A stretch of DNA of 64,000 nucleotides, from NCBI GenBank assembly GCA_009392005.1, contig VFHL01000010.1, positions 37,932 through 101,931 on the forward strand, read 5' to 3'. Shown here in pieces: positions 26,583 through 34,346 of this stretch. Each line of letters starts with the position of its first letter. Within the stretch, counting starts at the first letter, position 1. The notes under the pieces are model-generated. The model was not told the DNA's origin, searched no databases, and saw only the letters and a list, made by a program, of their open reading frames with translations. This DNA comes from SAR202 cluster bacterium. Lineage in GTDB: Bacteria > Chloroflexota > Dehalococcoidia > UBA6926 > VFHL01. Made by a program: the position numbers and the translations under genes.

Positions 26583-26951
26583 GTGCATACTGTTGGTGTA
26601 GATCTAATTGAAATAGCGCGTATTCGGGCAACGCTGGATAAATTTGGAGATCGATTCCTGAAGCGCGTTTATACTGATGCAGAAGTTGCTTATTGCCGTG
26701 GCAGGGTACCTGAGTTGGCCGTTCGATTTGCAGCGAAGGAAGCTGTCATGAAAGCATTAGGGACTGGAGCGCGAGGAGTAGGTTGGCGTGAAATTGAAAC
26801 TTTAGCGCAGCGTAGTGGCAAACCCTTTGTTGTACTGCACGGCCGTGCTAAGGCTAGAGCGGAACGTATTGGACTGAAAGAGGTGGGTATTAGCTTAACG
26901 CACTCGAAAGAGTATGGGATTGCCTCGGTAGTTGGAGAGATGGACGAATGA
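26583..26951 (+). CDS. acpS: Holo-[acyl-carrier-protein] synthase
   Basis: 122 residues from GTG at 26583, chosen because the family begins near M-x-x-VGVD and GAAGAGG lies 5 bases upstream; an ATG 11 codons earlier has neither. Mg-binding motifs VGVDLIEIARI (Asp) and RFAAKEAVMKALGTGARGVGW (Glu) are present, as is ISLTHSKEYGIASVVG. It transfers phosphopantetheine from CoA to ACP. The stop overlaps the nnr start (ATGA), a common acpS-nnr arrangement. Confidence 0.95.
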   Translation: MHTVGVDLIEIARIRATLDKFGDRFLKRVYTDAEVAYCRGRVPELAVRFAAKEAVMKALGTGARGVGWREIETLAQRSGKPFVVLHGRAKARAERIGLKEVGISLTHSKEYGIASVVGEMDE

Positions 26952-28573
26952 AGCTTGTTCTCGCAGAACACATTCGCGAAATAGAAAATGCTCTTGTCGG
27001 TAAAACCGAAACAACAGTGGAACAGCTGATTAGAGATGCGGGTTTCGGTGTTGCACAGGCAATTCGTGAACATCGCGGCTATGTCGCTGGCCTCAAATGC
27101 CTTGTTCTCGTGGGGCCGGGCCACAATGGCGAAGACGGAATGATTGCTGGGAGTCATTTGCACCGTTGGGGGGCTGAAGTTCTTGTTTATGAAGTTACGA
27201 GTCCCGCAACTGATGTGGGTGGGCATAAACTTGATGATGAGACAATCCGCGGATTACTTGATTCATTGGGAATTCCGGTGATTGGCATTCGGAGTGATGA
27301 AAATCTTGCAATTCTAAAATCACTGGCGGATGACGTAGATATAGTGGTTGATGCTGTTTTGGGTATTGGTTTGTCACGATTGATCGCGTCTCCATTAGCC
27401 GACATTTTGAATGTTGTGCGCGATGCGAAATTGCGTCACCGCTCGATGGAGATAGTTGCTATTGATTTGCCTAGCGGATTGAACAGTGACACTGGGGCAG
27501 TTGATGTGGCGACACTGCCAACAGATCTCACATTGGTTTTAGGGCTTCCAAAATTGGGTTTGTTTTCCGGCAAAGAATCGGACATTTCTGGTAGATGTCG
27601 TTTGGTGGAGATCGATGGTATTTCGAGTACTAGTAGTAAAACATCTCCTACTATGGACCTTCTGACTAAATCAGGAGTGCACCGATTGTTGCCCAAAAGG
27701 GATCTCGATGCGCATAAAGGTACACATGGAAAGACTTTTGTTATCGCCGGATCAGAAAAATACACCGGAGCATCAATTCTTGCTGTGGTGGGCGCCCAAA
27801 GAGTTGGTTCTGGACTCGTCTGTTTAGCAACGACTCCGAGTGTGAATTCAGTTGTAGTGTCCAAAATTCCCGAGGCGATCCATCAGATTTTACATGAGAC
27901 TGATGATGGCATCAGCGTAGATTCCACGTTGGAATTATTGGATTTGCGAGATTACAACGCTCTTTTGATCGGCTGCGGGATTGGTAAAAGTACCGATACG
28001 GCACGTTTTGTGGAGCGATTTTTGTGCGAAAGACAAGATTTGTCTGCAGGATGGCCTCTGCCGTCTTTAGTTATTGATGCAGATGCTCTTAACATATTGG
28101 CTGATTTGCCTGACTGGTGGGTATCGCTCACTGGTGATCATTCTGGGCCGAGCATCGTAACTCCCCATCCTGGTGAGATGGCAAGATTGATGCATCGGTC
28201 AGTAGAAGAAGTTCAAAATGATCGTATTGGTTCAGCAAAAAGCGCTGCTGAACAATGGGGTGTTATAGTTGTATTAAAAGGGTCACACACAGTTGTAGCC
28301 TCTCCTGATGGCCATGTTTTGGTTAGTCCATGGGCGGTACCTGGTCTCGCGACCGCTGGCACGGGCGATGTTTTAGCAGGTGCGATAGCGGGGTTCCTTT
28401 CGCAAGGCTTGACTCCGCTTGATGCAAGCGCGTGCGGTGTTTACGTACATGGATTAGCGGGATACATGAACAGTACACAGGGGAATGCGGGATTGCTTGC
28501 ATCTGAAGTCGCAGATGCGCTTCCTCGCGCGATATATGAAGTAAATGAGGGAGATCTACCAATTCAATGGTAG
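26948..28573 (+). CDS. nnr: Bifunctional NAD(P)H-hydrate epimerase / ADP-dependent hydratase repair enzyme
   Basis: 541 residues, fused as usual in bacteria. The N-terminal YjeF_N epimerase domain (about 1-220) has VGPGHNGEDGMIAGSHL, where the family consensus is GxGNNGGDG, so two positions deviate. The C-terminal carbohydrate-kinase-fold dehydratase has GTHGKTFVIAGS, VTPHPGEMARLM, VVLKGSHTVV and AGTGDVLAGAIAGFLSQG. It repairs hydrated NAD(P)H damaged by heat or side reactions. It overlaps acpS and is followed by a RidA gene after 32 bases. Confidence 0.94.
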   Translation: MKLVLAEHIREIENALVGKTETTVEQLIRDAGFGVAQAIREHRGYVAGLKCLVLVGPGHNGEDGMIAGSHLHRWGAEVLVYEVTSPATDVGGHKLDDETIRGLLDSLGIPVIGIRSDENLAILKSLADDVDIVVDAVLGIGLSRLIASPLADILNVVRDAKLRHRSMEIVAIDLPSGLNSDTGAVDVATLPTDLTLVLGLPKLGLFSGKESDISGRCRLVEIDGISSTSSKTSPTMDLLTKSGVHRLLPKRDLDAHKGTHGKTFVIAGSEKYTGASILAVVGAQRVGSGLVCLATTPSVNSVVVSKIPEAIHQILHETDDGISVDSTLELLDLRDYNALLIGCGIGKSTDTARFVERFLCERQDLSAGWPLPSLVIDADALNILADLPDWWVSLTGDHSGPSIVTPHPGEMARLMHRSVEEVQNDRIGSAKSAAEQWGVIVVLKGSHTVVASPDGHVLVSPWAVPGLATAGTGDVLAGAIAGFLSQGLTPLDASACGVYVHGLAGYMNSTQGNAGLLASEVADALPRAIYEVNEGDLPIQW

Positions 28574-28605
28574 AAAAAGAGGTTTGCTGAACAAAGGAGT
28601 AGGAA

Positions 28606-29064
28606 ATGGCTATTGAGGACAAACTGAAAGAATTGGAATTGGAGTTGCCAGGTGTCGGAAAACCTGGTGGCAATTATGTACCCGCTGTTCGATCTGGAAA
28701 CATTCTGTTTATAGCGGGTCAGGTTCCTGCGCGAGATGGCAAAATAGCGATTAAGGGACTTGTTGGTGGTGAAATACCATTGGAACGCGGGCAAGCGGCT
28801 GCTCAACTCGCTGTTTTAAATGCTCTTGCGGTGGCAAAAGCGGAGTTGGGGAGTTTAGATAATATTTCTCGTGTGTTAAGAATGACGGTGTACGTTAATT
28901 CTATGCAAACATTCACGCAACATAGCTTAGTTGCGAATGGGGCCTCAGACTTACTTGTGAATCTATTCGGCGATGCCGGTCGACATGCGCGTTCGGCGAT
29001 TGGTTTGACCTCTCTACCTGGTAGGTCAGCTGTCGAAGTGGAGCTGACGCTCGAGGTGAAATAG
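28606..29064 (+). CDS. RidA family protein (YjgF/YER057c/UK114)
   Basis: 152 residues, longer than RidA itself, matching the YjgF-like subgroup with MAIEDKLKELELELP at the start. Motifs: ILFIAGQVPARDG, ALAVAKAELGSLDNISRVLRM, and HARSAIGLTSLPGRSAVEVE with the Arg expected to bind the substrate carboxylate. RidA proteins hydrolyse reactive imines and enamines; other subgroups are less defined. AAAGGAG precedes the ATG. Its place after nnr groups two metabolite-damage functions. Confidence 0.9.
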   Translation: MAIEDKLKELELELPGVGKPGGNYVPAVRSGNILFIAGQVPARDGKIAIKGLVGGEIPLERGQAAAQLAVLNALAVAKAELGSLDNISRVLRMTVYVNSMQTFTQHSLVANGASDLLVNLFGDAGRHARSAIGLTSLPGRSAVEVELTLEVK

Positions 29065-29110
29065 ACTATCGTTTGTTGATCCATTAGGAGTCAAAAACTA
29101 ATTTTGAGGT

Positions 29111-29815
29111 TCACCACTCCTCAAAGAATATTTTATCTTGATCAATCCCTTGCTGCTTAAGGATGCCGGCAATTTCTGTTGGCATACCAGGCGGACCGCA
29201 TAGGTAATATTCTGTTTGCTCTTTGAGTTCTGTTTGTTCTAACAGCGAAGCGTCAATTCGTCCGACTCGTCCATCCCATGCCTCTCCACTGTGAGTGGTT
29301 ATCGTAGGCACAAAATCCAGAGATCTATTTCTTTGAGACAGCGTAATTAAGCGTTCGTAAAAAACTAACTCAGATGGAGTTTTTGCACTGTAAAGAAGTG
29401 TTACGCTGAGGTTCAAATTTTTCGCGTCAATGTAGTTCAACATACTCATAAAGGGATTGATTCCTATCCCACCAGCAATGAAGCAAACTGATTTGGCACC
29501 ATCGTTGTGTAGGACAAAATCTCCACCTGGTCCTATAATTTTGAACCGATCGCCGATATTCGCCTCATTGTGAAGATAAACAGCAGGAGATCCGCCGCGT
29601 TCAACCTTTATGGCGAGTTCAATTGATCCGAGAGTGGTTGGTGAGGACACCATTGTAAAACCACCTATAAGAGGGGCGGCTTGGTCATCTTCTATGTAGA
29701 AGTCGACCCACTGACCTGGCAGGAATGCGAACTCGTTGGTTTCCAAAGATATTTCAAAGGATTTAACGGTTGGAGTAAGTGTAGTTATGTTGGTGATTTG
29801 TCCGTAAAATTCCAT
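29111..29815 (-). CDS. Flavin/NAD(P)H oxidoreductase of the ferredoxin-NADP+ reductase fold
   Basis: 234 residues. An FAD-binding barrel (about 1-100, FLPGQWVDFYI) precedes an NAD-binding domain with FIAGGIGINPFMSML, LLYSAKTPSELVF and the terminal YYLCGPPGM and FFEEW. The usual RxYS flavin motif is replaced by GGFTMVSSP. No 2Fe-2S domain is attached, so an electron partner must be separate. It is convergent with the RidA gene. The physiological acceptor is unknown; it could be a flavin reductase or oxygenase reductase component. Confidence 0.83.
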   Translation of the reverse strand: MEFYGQITNITTLTPTVKSFEISLETNEFAFLPGQWVDFYIEDDQAAPLIGGFTMVSSPTTLGSIELAIKVERGGSPAVYLHNEANIGDRFKIIGPGGDFVLHNDGAKSVCFIAGGIGINPFMSMLNYIDAKNLNLSVTLLYSAKTPSELVFYERLITLSQRNRSLDFVPTITTHSGEAWDGRVGRIDASLLEQTELKEQTEYYLCGPPGMPTEIAGILKQQGIDQDKIFFEEW

Positions 29816-29918
29816 GATTAATGTAATATAATGGTGAGGTATTTTCGCAACAGAATATATGCATTATAGAGCATTAAAATATGTGATGGATTATTTGTTG
29901 TTGAGCTTCGCTGATGTG

Positions 29919-29946
29919 TTGAACCTTACGATTGTAAAGCTATGAT
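29919..29946 (+). promoter_or_regulatory. Sigma70-like promoter of the arsC-like gene
   Basis: TTGAAC (29919-29924), a 16-base spacer, TATGAT (29941-29946); predicted start near 29953, 39 bases before the ATG. Confidence 0.55.
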
Positions 29947-29991
29947 ATATTTCGAGAGAAATTCCCATTGACTGAAAGGCATTAATAAATA

Positions 29992-30399
29992 ATGACTAAC
30001 CCAAGCATACTTTTCGTGTGTGTGCACAATTCCGGTCGTAGTCAAATGGCTCAGGCACTCTTCAATCGTATGGCAGCCGGGCGAGGTTCTGCAGAATCTG
30101 CTGGGACGCTTCCTGGTGAATCGATCAATCCTGTTGTTCATGAAGCCATGTTGGAAATCGGCATAAATCTTGAACATCAGTTCCCCAAAATTATTACTCA
30201 GGACATGGTTGATCAGGCGGACCGGGCCTACACGATGGGGTGTGCCATTGACGAAAGTTGCCCAGCAACATTCATTCCATCAGAGGACTGGGGATTGGAC
30301 GATCCTGCAGGAAGATCTTTGGATGAGGTGAGAATGATTCGTGATGAAATTGTTACGAGGATCTCTTCACTTATTGAAGAACTGGATATTCGTTCATGA
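29992..30399 (+). CDS. arsC: Low-molecular-weight phosphatase-fold arsenate reductase-like protein
   Basis: 135 residues. The P-loop is CVHNSGRSQMAQALFN near residue 10, and the general acid loop is DWGLDDPAG. Two further cysteines (MGCAIDESCP) lie where thioredoxin-coupled ArsC enzymes have their redox pair. It could reduce arsenate or act as a protein phosphatase. No arsB, acr3 or arsR lies nearby, so the arsenic role is tentative. Its promoter may also drive the ThyX-like gene 85 bases downstream. Confidence 0.85.
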   Translation: MTNPSILFVCVHNSGRSQMAQALFNRMAAGRGSAESAGTLPGESINPVVHEAMLEIGINLEHQFPKIITQDMVDQADRAYTMGCAIDESCPATFIPSEDWGLDDPAGRSLDEVRMIRDEIVTRISSLIEELDIRS

Positions 30400-30484
30400 T
30401 TAGGTATCTTTTCACTGATGATGTTCGTCGCGAGAATTTGGAAATGAACCACCCCCGTTGATGCGGTGGGAGTAAAAGGGTGAC

Positions 30485-32053
30485 ATGAAAATTTACGGAA
30501 TGTTTGGAGTGGAACCCGAGATACAAGCGTATGCAATGGCTCGTTATAGTCGTTCAGCATTATCGATGGCAGAGAGTATTAATGAGCTAACAGCAGAGCA
30601 AGCAGAAAACTTTCTGAACACGTTTTATTTTGAGTATGGTCATCGATCAATCGCAGATATGGCTCACCTCGCATTGGCATTAGAAGATATATCGATCTTA
30701 TCGGCGATGCGTGTGGTTGATGAGCAGTTGTGGGATGGCCAAGAACGTTCTACACGTTACCAAGTTTTCAAAAGTGGATCTTATGTTGTTCCCAAAGAGA
30801 TTCAAGAACATCAAGATATTCATGAAAATTTCGTGCAAGTTTGCGATTCGTTGTTTGAAAATTATGAAACCATAACGAATGGATTGGTTGATATCCTCAG
30901 TGAATATTACAAACGTCCAGATGGGTTGTCCAATGGAGCTTATCGTCGTAGTTTGAGAGCTCGGGCTTTTGATATTTCTCGTGGGTTGCTGCCTGTAGCG
31001 ACGAAAACAAGTGTTGGGCAAGTAGTTAGCGCGCGCGTTTTAGAAAATCAAATCACACGACTGCTTTCAGATGACATTGAAGAAGTTCGTGCAATTGGTA
31101 ATGAGATGCGGGAGGCTTGCACCCGCCCCGCTAGCAATCCGATGTCTGATGAATTACTGAGTTTGTTCACGCAGGAAAATTTGGTGTCACTACCCCCGGA
31201 TGTACAGGAATCAGTGACAAAGCTTTTAGATCGTGTTGTGTCAGCAAATTTGTCTCCAACCTTGGTTAAATATGCAGAAAAACGTTCTTATCCAACTGCA
31301 ATGCTTCAACAATTTGAAAGCATCGCAAACACTTTGATGGGAAAACAGCGAGTCAATCAAACACAATCGGTTGAGTATGCAAAGCATGAGACACCGGAAG
31401 AAGAAATTATAGCCACTCTACTTTACCGAACAGGTGTGGGTGGGCATTCATATTCGCAGATACAAGATGTCGTAGCGCAGATCCCGAAGGATGAAATGAG
31501 CAGGTTGCTCGCTTTGGCATGGGAAGACAGAGGGCCTCATGACGAGATTCCACGAGAATTACACTCGGGATATCAAGTCAAGTTTGATTTGCTTCTGGAT
31601 ATTGGGGCATATCGTGATTTACATCGTCATCGGAGATGCACGCAAATAGCACAGGGTCTTACGGCAAACCATGGTTACGTTGATGCTGAAACGACATTCT
31701 TGCAGGGTCTTGAGAATGACGAATTAGTGCGGAAAGCAAGAAAAGAAGGGCTCCTTTCTTTGTATGAAGGTGCGCTCGATAAAGCAGGCAGTTTTGTTGA
31801 TTCGATCAGTAGCCAAGTACCTCATTCTGCGCCTTATGCGTTACCTCTTGCATATCGCACTCGTGCTCTATTCAAGATGGATGCTGCTGAAGCAGCATAC
31901 ATTATTGAACTGCGGACCAAAGAGGGTGGGCATTTTTCGTATAGGCATATCGCATGGGAAATGCTAAATGTTTTGAAACAACAAATGCCGACGTTTAGTC
32001 AAAATGTTCGAGCAACTGATCCAAATGTCCCGGTCGACATATTTCAGCGCTAA
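30485..32053 (+). CDS. Tandem-fused ThyX-like flavoprotein
   Basis: 522 residues, about twice the size of a ThyX subunit, apparently two ThyX-like domains (about 1-240 and 290-522). In ThyX the signature is RHRxxSxNExSxRY. The first half keeps the end (QERSTRY, 87-92 region) but has DEQ at the RHR position. The second half keeps RHR (381-383, LHRHRRCTQIAQG) but lacks the later Glu and Ser. The first half also has EYGHRSIADMAHLAL, the usual GHxSxxEH helix. ThyX makes dTMP from dUMP with FAD and methylene-THF in a homotetramer whose sites span subunits, so complementary halves are conceivable. Activity is unproven. AAGGG precedes the ATG. Confidence 0.8.
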   Translation: MKIYGMFGVEPEIQAYAMARYSRSALSMAESINELTAEQAENFLNTFYFEYGHRSIADMAHLALALEDISILSAMRVVDEQLWDGQERSTRYQVFKSGSYVVPKEIQEHQDIHENFVQVCDSLFENYETITNGLVDILSEYYKRPDGLSNGAYRRSLRARAFDISRGLLPVATKTSVGQVVSARVLENQITRLLSDDIEEVRAIGNEMREACTRPASNPMSDELLSLFTQENLVSLPPDVQESVTKLLDRVVSANLSPTLVKYAEKRSYPTAMLQQFESIANTLMGKQRVNQTQSVEYAKHETPEEEIIATLLYRTGVGGHSYSQIQDVVAQIPKDEMSRLLALAWEDRGPHDEIPRELHSGYQVKFDLLLDIGAYRDLHRHRRCTQIAQGLTANHGYVDAETTFLQGLENDELVRKARKEGLLSLYEGALDKAGSFVDSISSQVPHSAPYALPLAYRTRALFKMDAAEAAYIIELRTKEGGHFSYRHIAWEMLNVLKQQMPTFSQNVRATDPNVPVDIFQR

Positions 32054-32079
32054 TTTCGGCTTTGCAGTAGAGGTAGTCA

Positions 32080-32640
32080 ATGCAAATTGATATCGGTGAA
32101 TCATCTCTTTCGTTAGTTGTTGGTGACATCACAAACAGTACGGTAGATGCTGTCGTAAATGCGGCTAATGGTTCTCTCGCTGGTGGAGGTGGGGTTGATG
32201 GTGCGATTCATAGAGCCGGTGGGCCCTCCATTTTGGAAGAATGTAGTGAGATCGTACGTCTGAATGGACCTTTGCCAACTGGCAAAGCTGTTATCACAAC
32301 AGGTGGGTTGTTGAAAGCACGGTTTGTGATCCATACGGTTGGCCCAATATGGGAGGGTGGTCATCAAGATGAACCAGCCTTGCTGGCGAGTGCATACAAT
32401 GAGAGTTCGAAAATCGCGTTTGCTCATGGATTCACGACAGTTGATTTTCCTGCAATTAGCACAGGAATATATGGCTATCCGCTTGAGGCTGCTGCGAAGG
32501 TTGCGATTCGAGAAGTTGCGGATTTCTTGAGAAATACGACTAAAAAGCTTTCCTTCAGATTTGTTCTTTTTGATCAGCGAGCATTTGATATGTTTGGCAA
32601 TGTTTTGAGAGATGAGATTGGATATGAGAAATCATCATGA
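32080..32640 (+). CDS. Macrodomain protein (ADP-ribose binding, YmdB-like)
   Basis: 186 residues. Macrodomain motifs: VVGDITNSTVDAVVNAANGSL, GGGGVDGAIHRAGG, CSEIVRLNGPLPTGKA, VIHTVGPIW and FPAISTGIYGYPLEAAA. The GGGVDGAIH and STGIYGYP loops bind ADP-ribose; this subclass typically hydrolyses O-acetyl-ADP-ribose or mono-ADP-ribosyl groups. AGAGG precedes the ATG. It follows the ThyX-like gene by 26 bases, and its stop overlaps the DUF3090 start (ATGA), so these form one operon. Confidence 0.9.
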   Translation: MQIDIGESSLSLVVGDITNSTVDAVVNAANGSLAGGGGVDGAIHRAGGPSILEECSEIVRLNGPLPTGKAVITTGGLLKARFVIHTVGPIWEGGHQDEPALLASAYNESSKIAFAHGFTTVDFPAISTGIYGYPLEAAAKVAIREVADFLRNTTKKLSFRFVLFDQRAFDMFGNVLRDEIGYEKSS

Positions 32641-33140
32641 CCACTCCTGAGAACGATCTTGGAGAAGTCAAGAATTTAATACCACAGGCCATTGGTCGTC
32701 CGGGTCAACGCCGTTTTTGCTTGGTGATAGAAGGATCTGATCACCTGGCCGTCGGTTGGATGGAAAAAGAACAACTACAGGAACTATCTTTATCAATCTT
32801 GCGGAAACTAGGGCCTGGTCCTATGTCTAGATCTAATACATATGCGCAGCAGTTTGGTTTTGATAGCGCCATAATAGATACAGAATTCAGAGTAGGTGTC
32901 ACTACACTAAGGGTTGATGAAGAAGCAGGACTGTTTTTCGTTGAAATTCATGAGCGAGGCGCATCATCTACGCATCCAATAATTAGGTTTTCAGGATTGT
33001 CTTCAATGGTACAGGAAATGGCTCTCACAGCTTTAGAAATATGCGCTGCTGGCAGACCGCTGTGTCCAGTATGTCATATTCCTCTTGATAGTGAGGTGAG
33101 ACATGTTTGCCCTCTTTCGAATGGCCATCACGTTGTCTAG
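32637..33140 (+). CDS. DUF3090 family protein
   Basis: 167 residues. Recognised by DLGEVKNLIPQAIGRPGQRRF at the start, FRVGVTTLRVDEEAGLFFVEI in the middle and a C-terminal CPVC knuckle (RPLCPVCHIPLD ... CPLSNGHH) that could bind zinc. It is known as a conserved neighbour of SCO1664-type genes in Actinobacteria; no biochemical function is established. It overlaps the macrodomain gene by four bases and is followed directly by the SCO1664-type gene. Confidence 0.82.
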   Translation: MTTPENDLGEVKNLIPQAIGRPGQRRFCLVIEGSDHLAVGWMEKEQLQELSLSILRKLGPGPMSRSNTYAQQFGFDSAIIDTEFRVGVTTLRVDEEAGLFFVEIHERGASSTHPIIRFSGLSSMVQEMALTALEICAAGRPLCPVCHIPLDSEVRHVCPLSNGHHVV

Positions 33141-33148
33141 AAAATGAT

Positions 33149-33895
33149 ATGGATTGCACGTTGGAACCATCACACACAGCAAAAAATAACCTTAAGTTGA
33201 TTTTATCGACTGGTGATTTTACGAAAATGTCGCGGCTTCCAACGGGGTCCAACATGGCTTATGAATCTGTTCTAACCGCACCCGGTGAAATGGGTGTAAG
33301 AGTGGTATACAAACCTGCAGTTGGAGAAGCTCCGCTTCGGGATTTTCCCGCTGGATCTTTGTACAAACGGGAATATGCGGCTTATCTGCTGAGTGACCTT
33401 TTAGGTTGGGGTTTGGTTCCTTGTACGGTTATACGGGAAGGTCCACATGGTATAGGTATGGTTCAGAAATTCATTGATCATGATCCTGTACTACATTATT
33501 TTTCGGTTAACGCGGACTATGTAGACGAATTCAAGTTAATAGCGACTTTTGATCTTCTCTTAAACAATGCTGATCGGAAATCTTCACATTGTCTTCTCGA
33601 TAAAAATGGCAGAGTTTGGAGCATTGATCACGGAGTCACGTTTCATGAAGAGCCCAAACATAGGACTGTGATATGGGACTATGTAGGCCAAAAGATATCT
33701 AAAAACGTTATAGATGACTTGTCCGTTTTTAACAACATGTTAGCCAAAAATTCTTCGGATCTCGTGCCGTTTTTCGCGCTCTTGAATCCTCTAGAACAAA
33801 AGGCGTTTATCGAACGGTTAAACCGAATTATTCTGGATCCAATTTTTCCAGAACCAGATACTAATCGTAGGTCTTATCCATGGCCGATGTTGTGA
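33149..33895 (+). CDS. SCO1664 family protein (PI3/PI4-kinase-like fold)
   Basis: 248 residues from ATG at 33149, 9 bases after the DUF3090 stop; an in-frame start at 33107 would overlap DUF3090 by 34 bases. The kinase-like core is visible: VVYKPAVGE (ATP-binding Lys), PAGSLYKREYAAYLLSDLLGW, FDLLLNNADRKSSHCLLD (catalytic-loop Asp/Asn) and VWSIDHGVTF (metal Asp). The substrate is unknown. It regularly pairs with DUF3090, which argues for a joint function. It closes the operon before a hairpin. Confidence 0.83.
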   Translation: MDCTLEPSHTAKNNLKLILSTGDFTKMSRLPTGSNMAYESVLTAPGEMGVRVVYKPAVGEAPLRDFPAGSLYKREYAAYLLSDLLGWGLVPCTVIREGPHGIGMVQKFIDHDPVLHYFSVNADYVDEFKLIATFDLLLNNADRKSSHCLLDKNGRVWSIDHGVTFHEEPKHRTVIWDYVGQKISKNVIDDLSVFNNMLAKNSSDLVPFFALLNPLEQKAFIERLNRIILDPIFPEPDTNRRSYPWPML

Positions 33896-33899
33896 TCAC

Positions 33900-33929
33900 G
33901 GGGTATAAAAGAGAGATCTAATATACCCC
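33900..33929. terminator. Hairpin between convergent genes
   Basis: GGGGTATA (33900-33907) pairs with TATACCCC (33922-33929) across a 14-base loop. It lies 5 bases after the SCO1664-type stop and before the opposite-strand stop. No long T tract follows, so it is a modest bidirectional terminator candidate. Confidence 0.45.
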
Positions 33930-33964
33930 ATAGAATATTCCAGGATTTCAACCGAAGCGTTAAG

Positions 33965-34342
33965 CTAAGCTAGAACACTTTCTTGGTGATGAGAGAATTT
34001 TTGGTCGATCATGTCGCCAAGCAATCCAGCTATATCCAAGAGTTGCTCAACCGATTTGTTAGCCAGGATCGTTCCATTTAGTTCGTCGTCACTTTTGGTT
34101 GTTTGGATACCCCAACGTACCATCCATCGCGGATAACCGGCCATGAAATCAGCGAGGGCGGGGCTGGATGAGTTATTAAAAGCAACTTTTGATCCGTCTG
34201 CCAAACTTTCGGCGTATACCTTTATCGCGGCCCCTTGTGAATCATCGCGGTCTTCCGGAAGATCGATATGTAATTTGAAGAGAAGTCCTGCTTCATCGTA
34301 GCGTAGGCCAGATTCTATGTGTAGGCTATGTTTTTTTGCCAT
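33965..34342 (-). CDS. Small conserved-looking protein of unknown function coupled to MenB-like gene
   Basis: 125 residues from the ATG at 34342; the frame is open upstream within the preceding gene, but the GGAGAAT ribosome site (overlapping the upstream stop) points to this start. It is soluble and not obviously exported. Seen in it: an N-terminal MAKKHSLHIESGLRYDEAGLLFKLHIDLP, a middle region ALADFMAGYPRWMVRWGIQ and a helical C-terminus. I do not recognise the family. It begins 4 bases after the MenB-like stop and is probably translationally coupled to it. Confidence 0.65.
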   Translation of the reverse strand: MAKKHSLHIESGLRYDEAGLLFKLHIDLPEDRDDSQGAAIKVYAESLADGSKVAFNNSSSPALADFMAGYPRWMVRWGIQTTKSDDELNGTILANKSVEQLLDIAGLLGDMIDQKFSHHQESVLA

Positions 34343-34346
34343 AATC

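Noticed and set aside
30440..30484. Small hairpin (CCACC...GGTGG) overlapping the ribosome site region of the ThyX-like gene
   Set aside because: Only 5 bp of stem; could be regulatory but is indistinguishable from chance.
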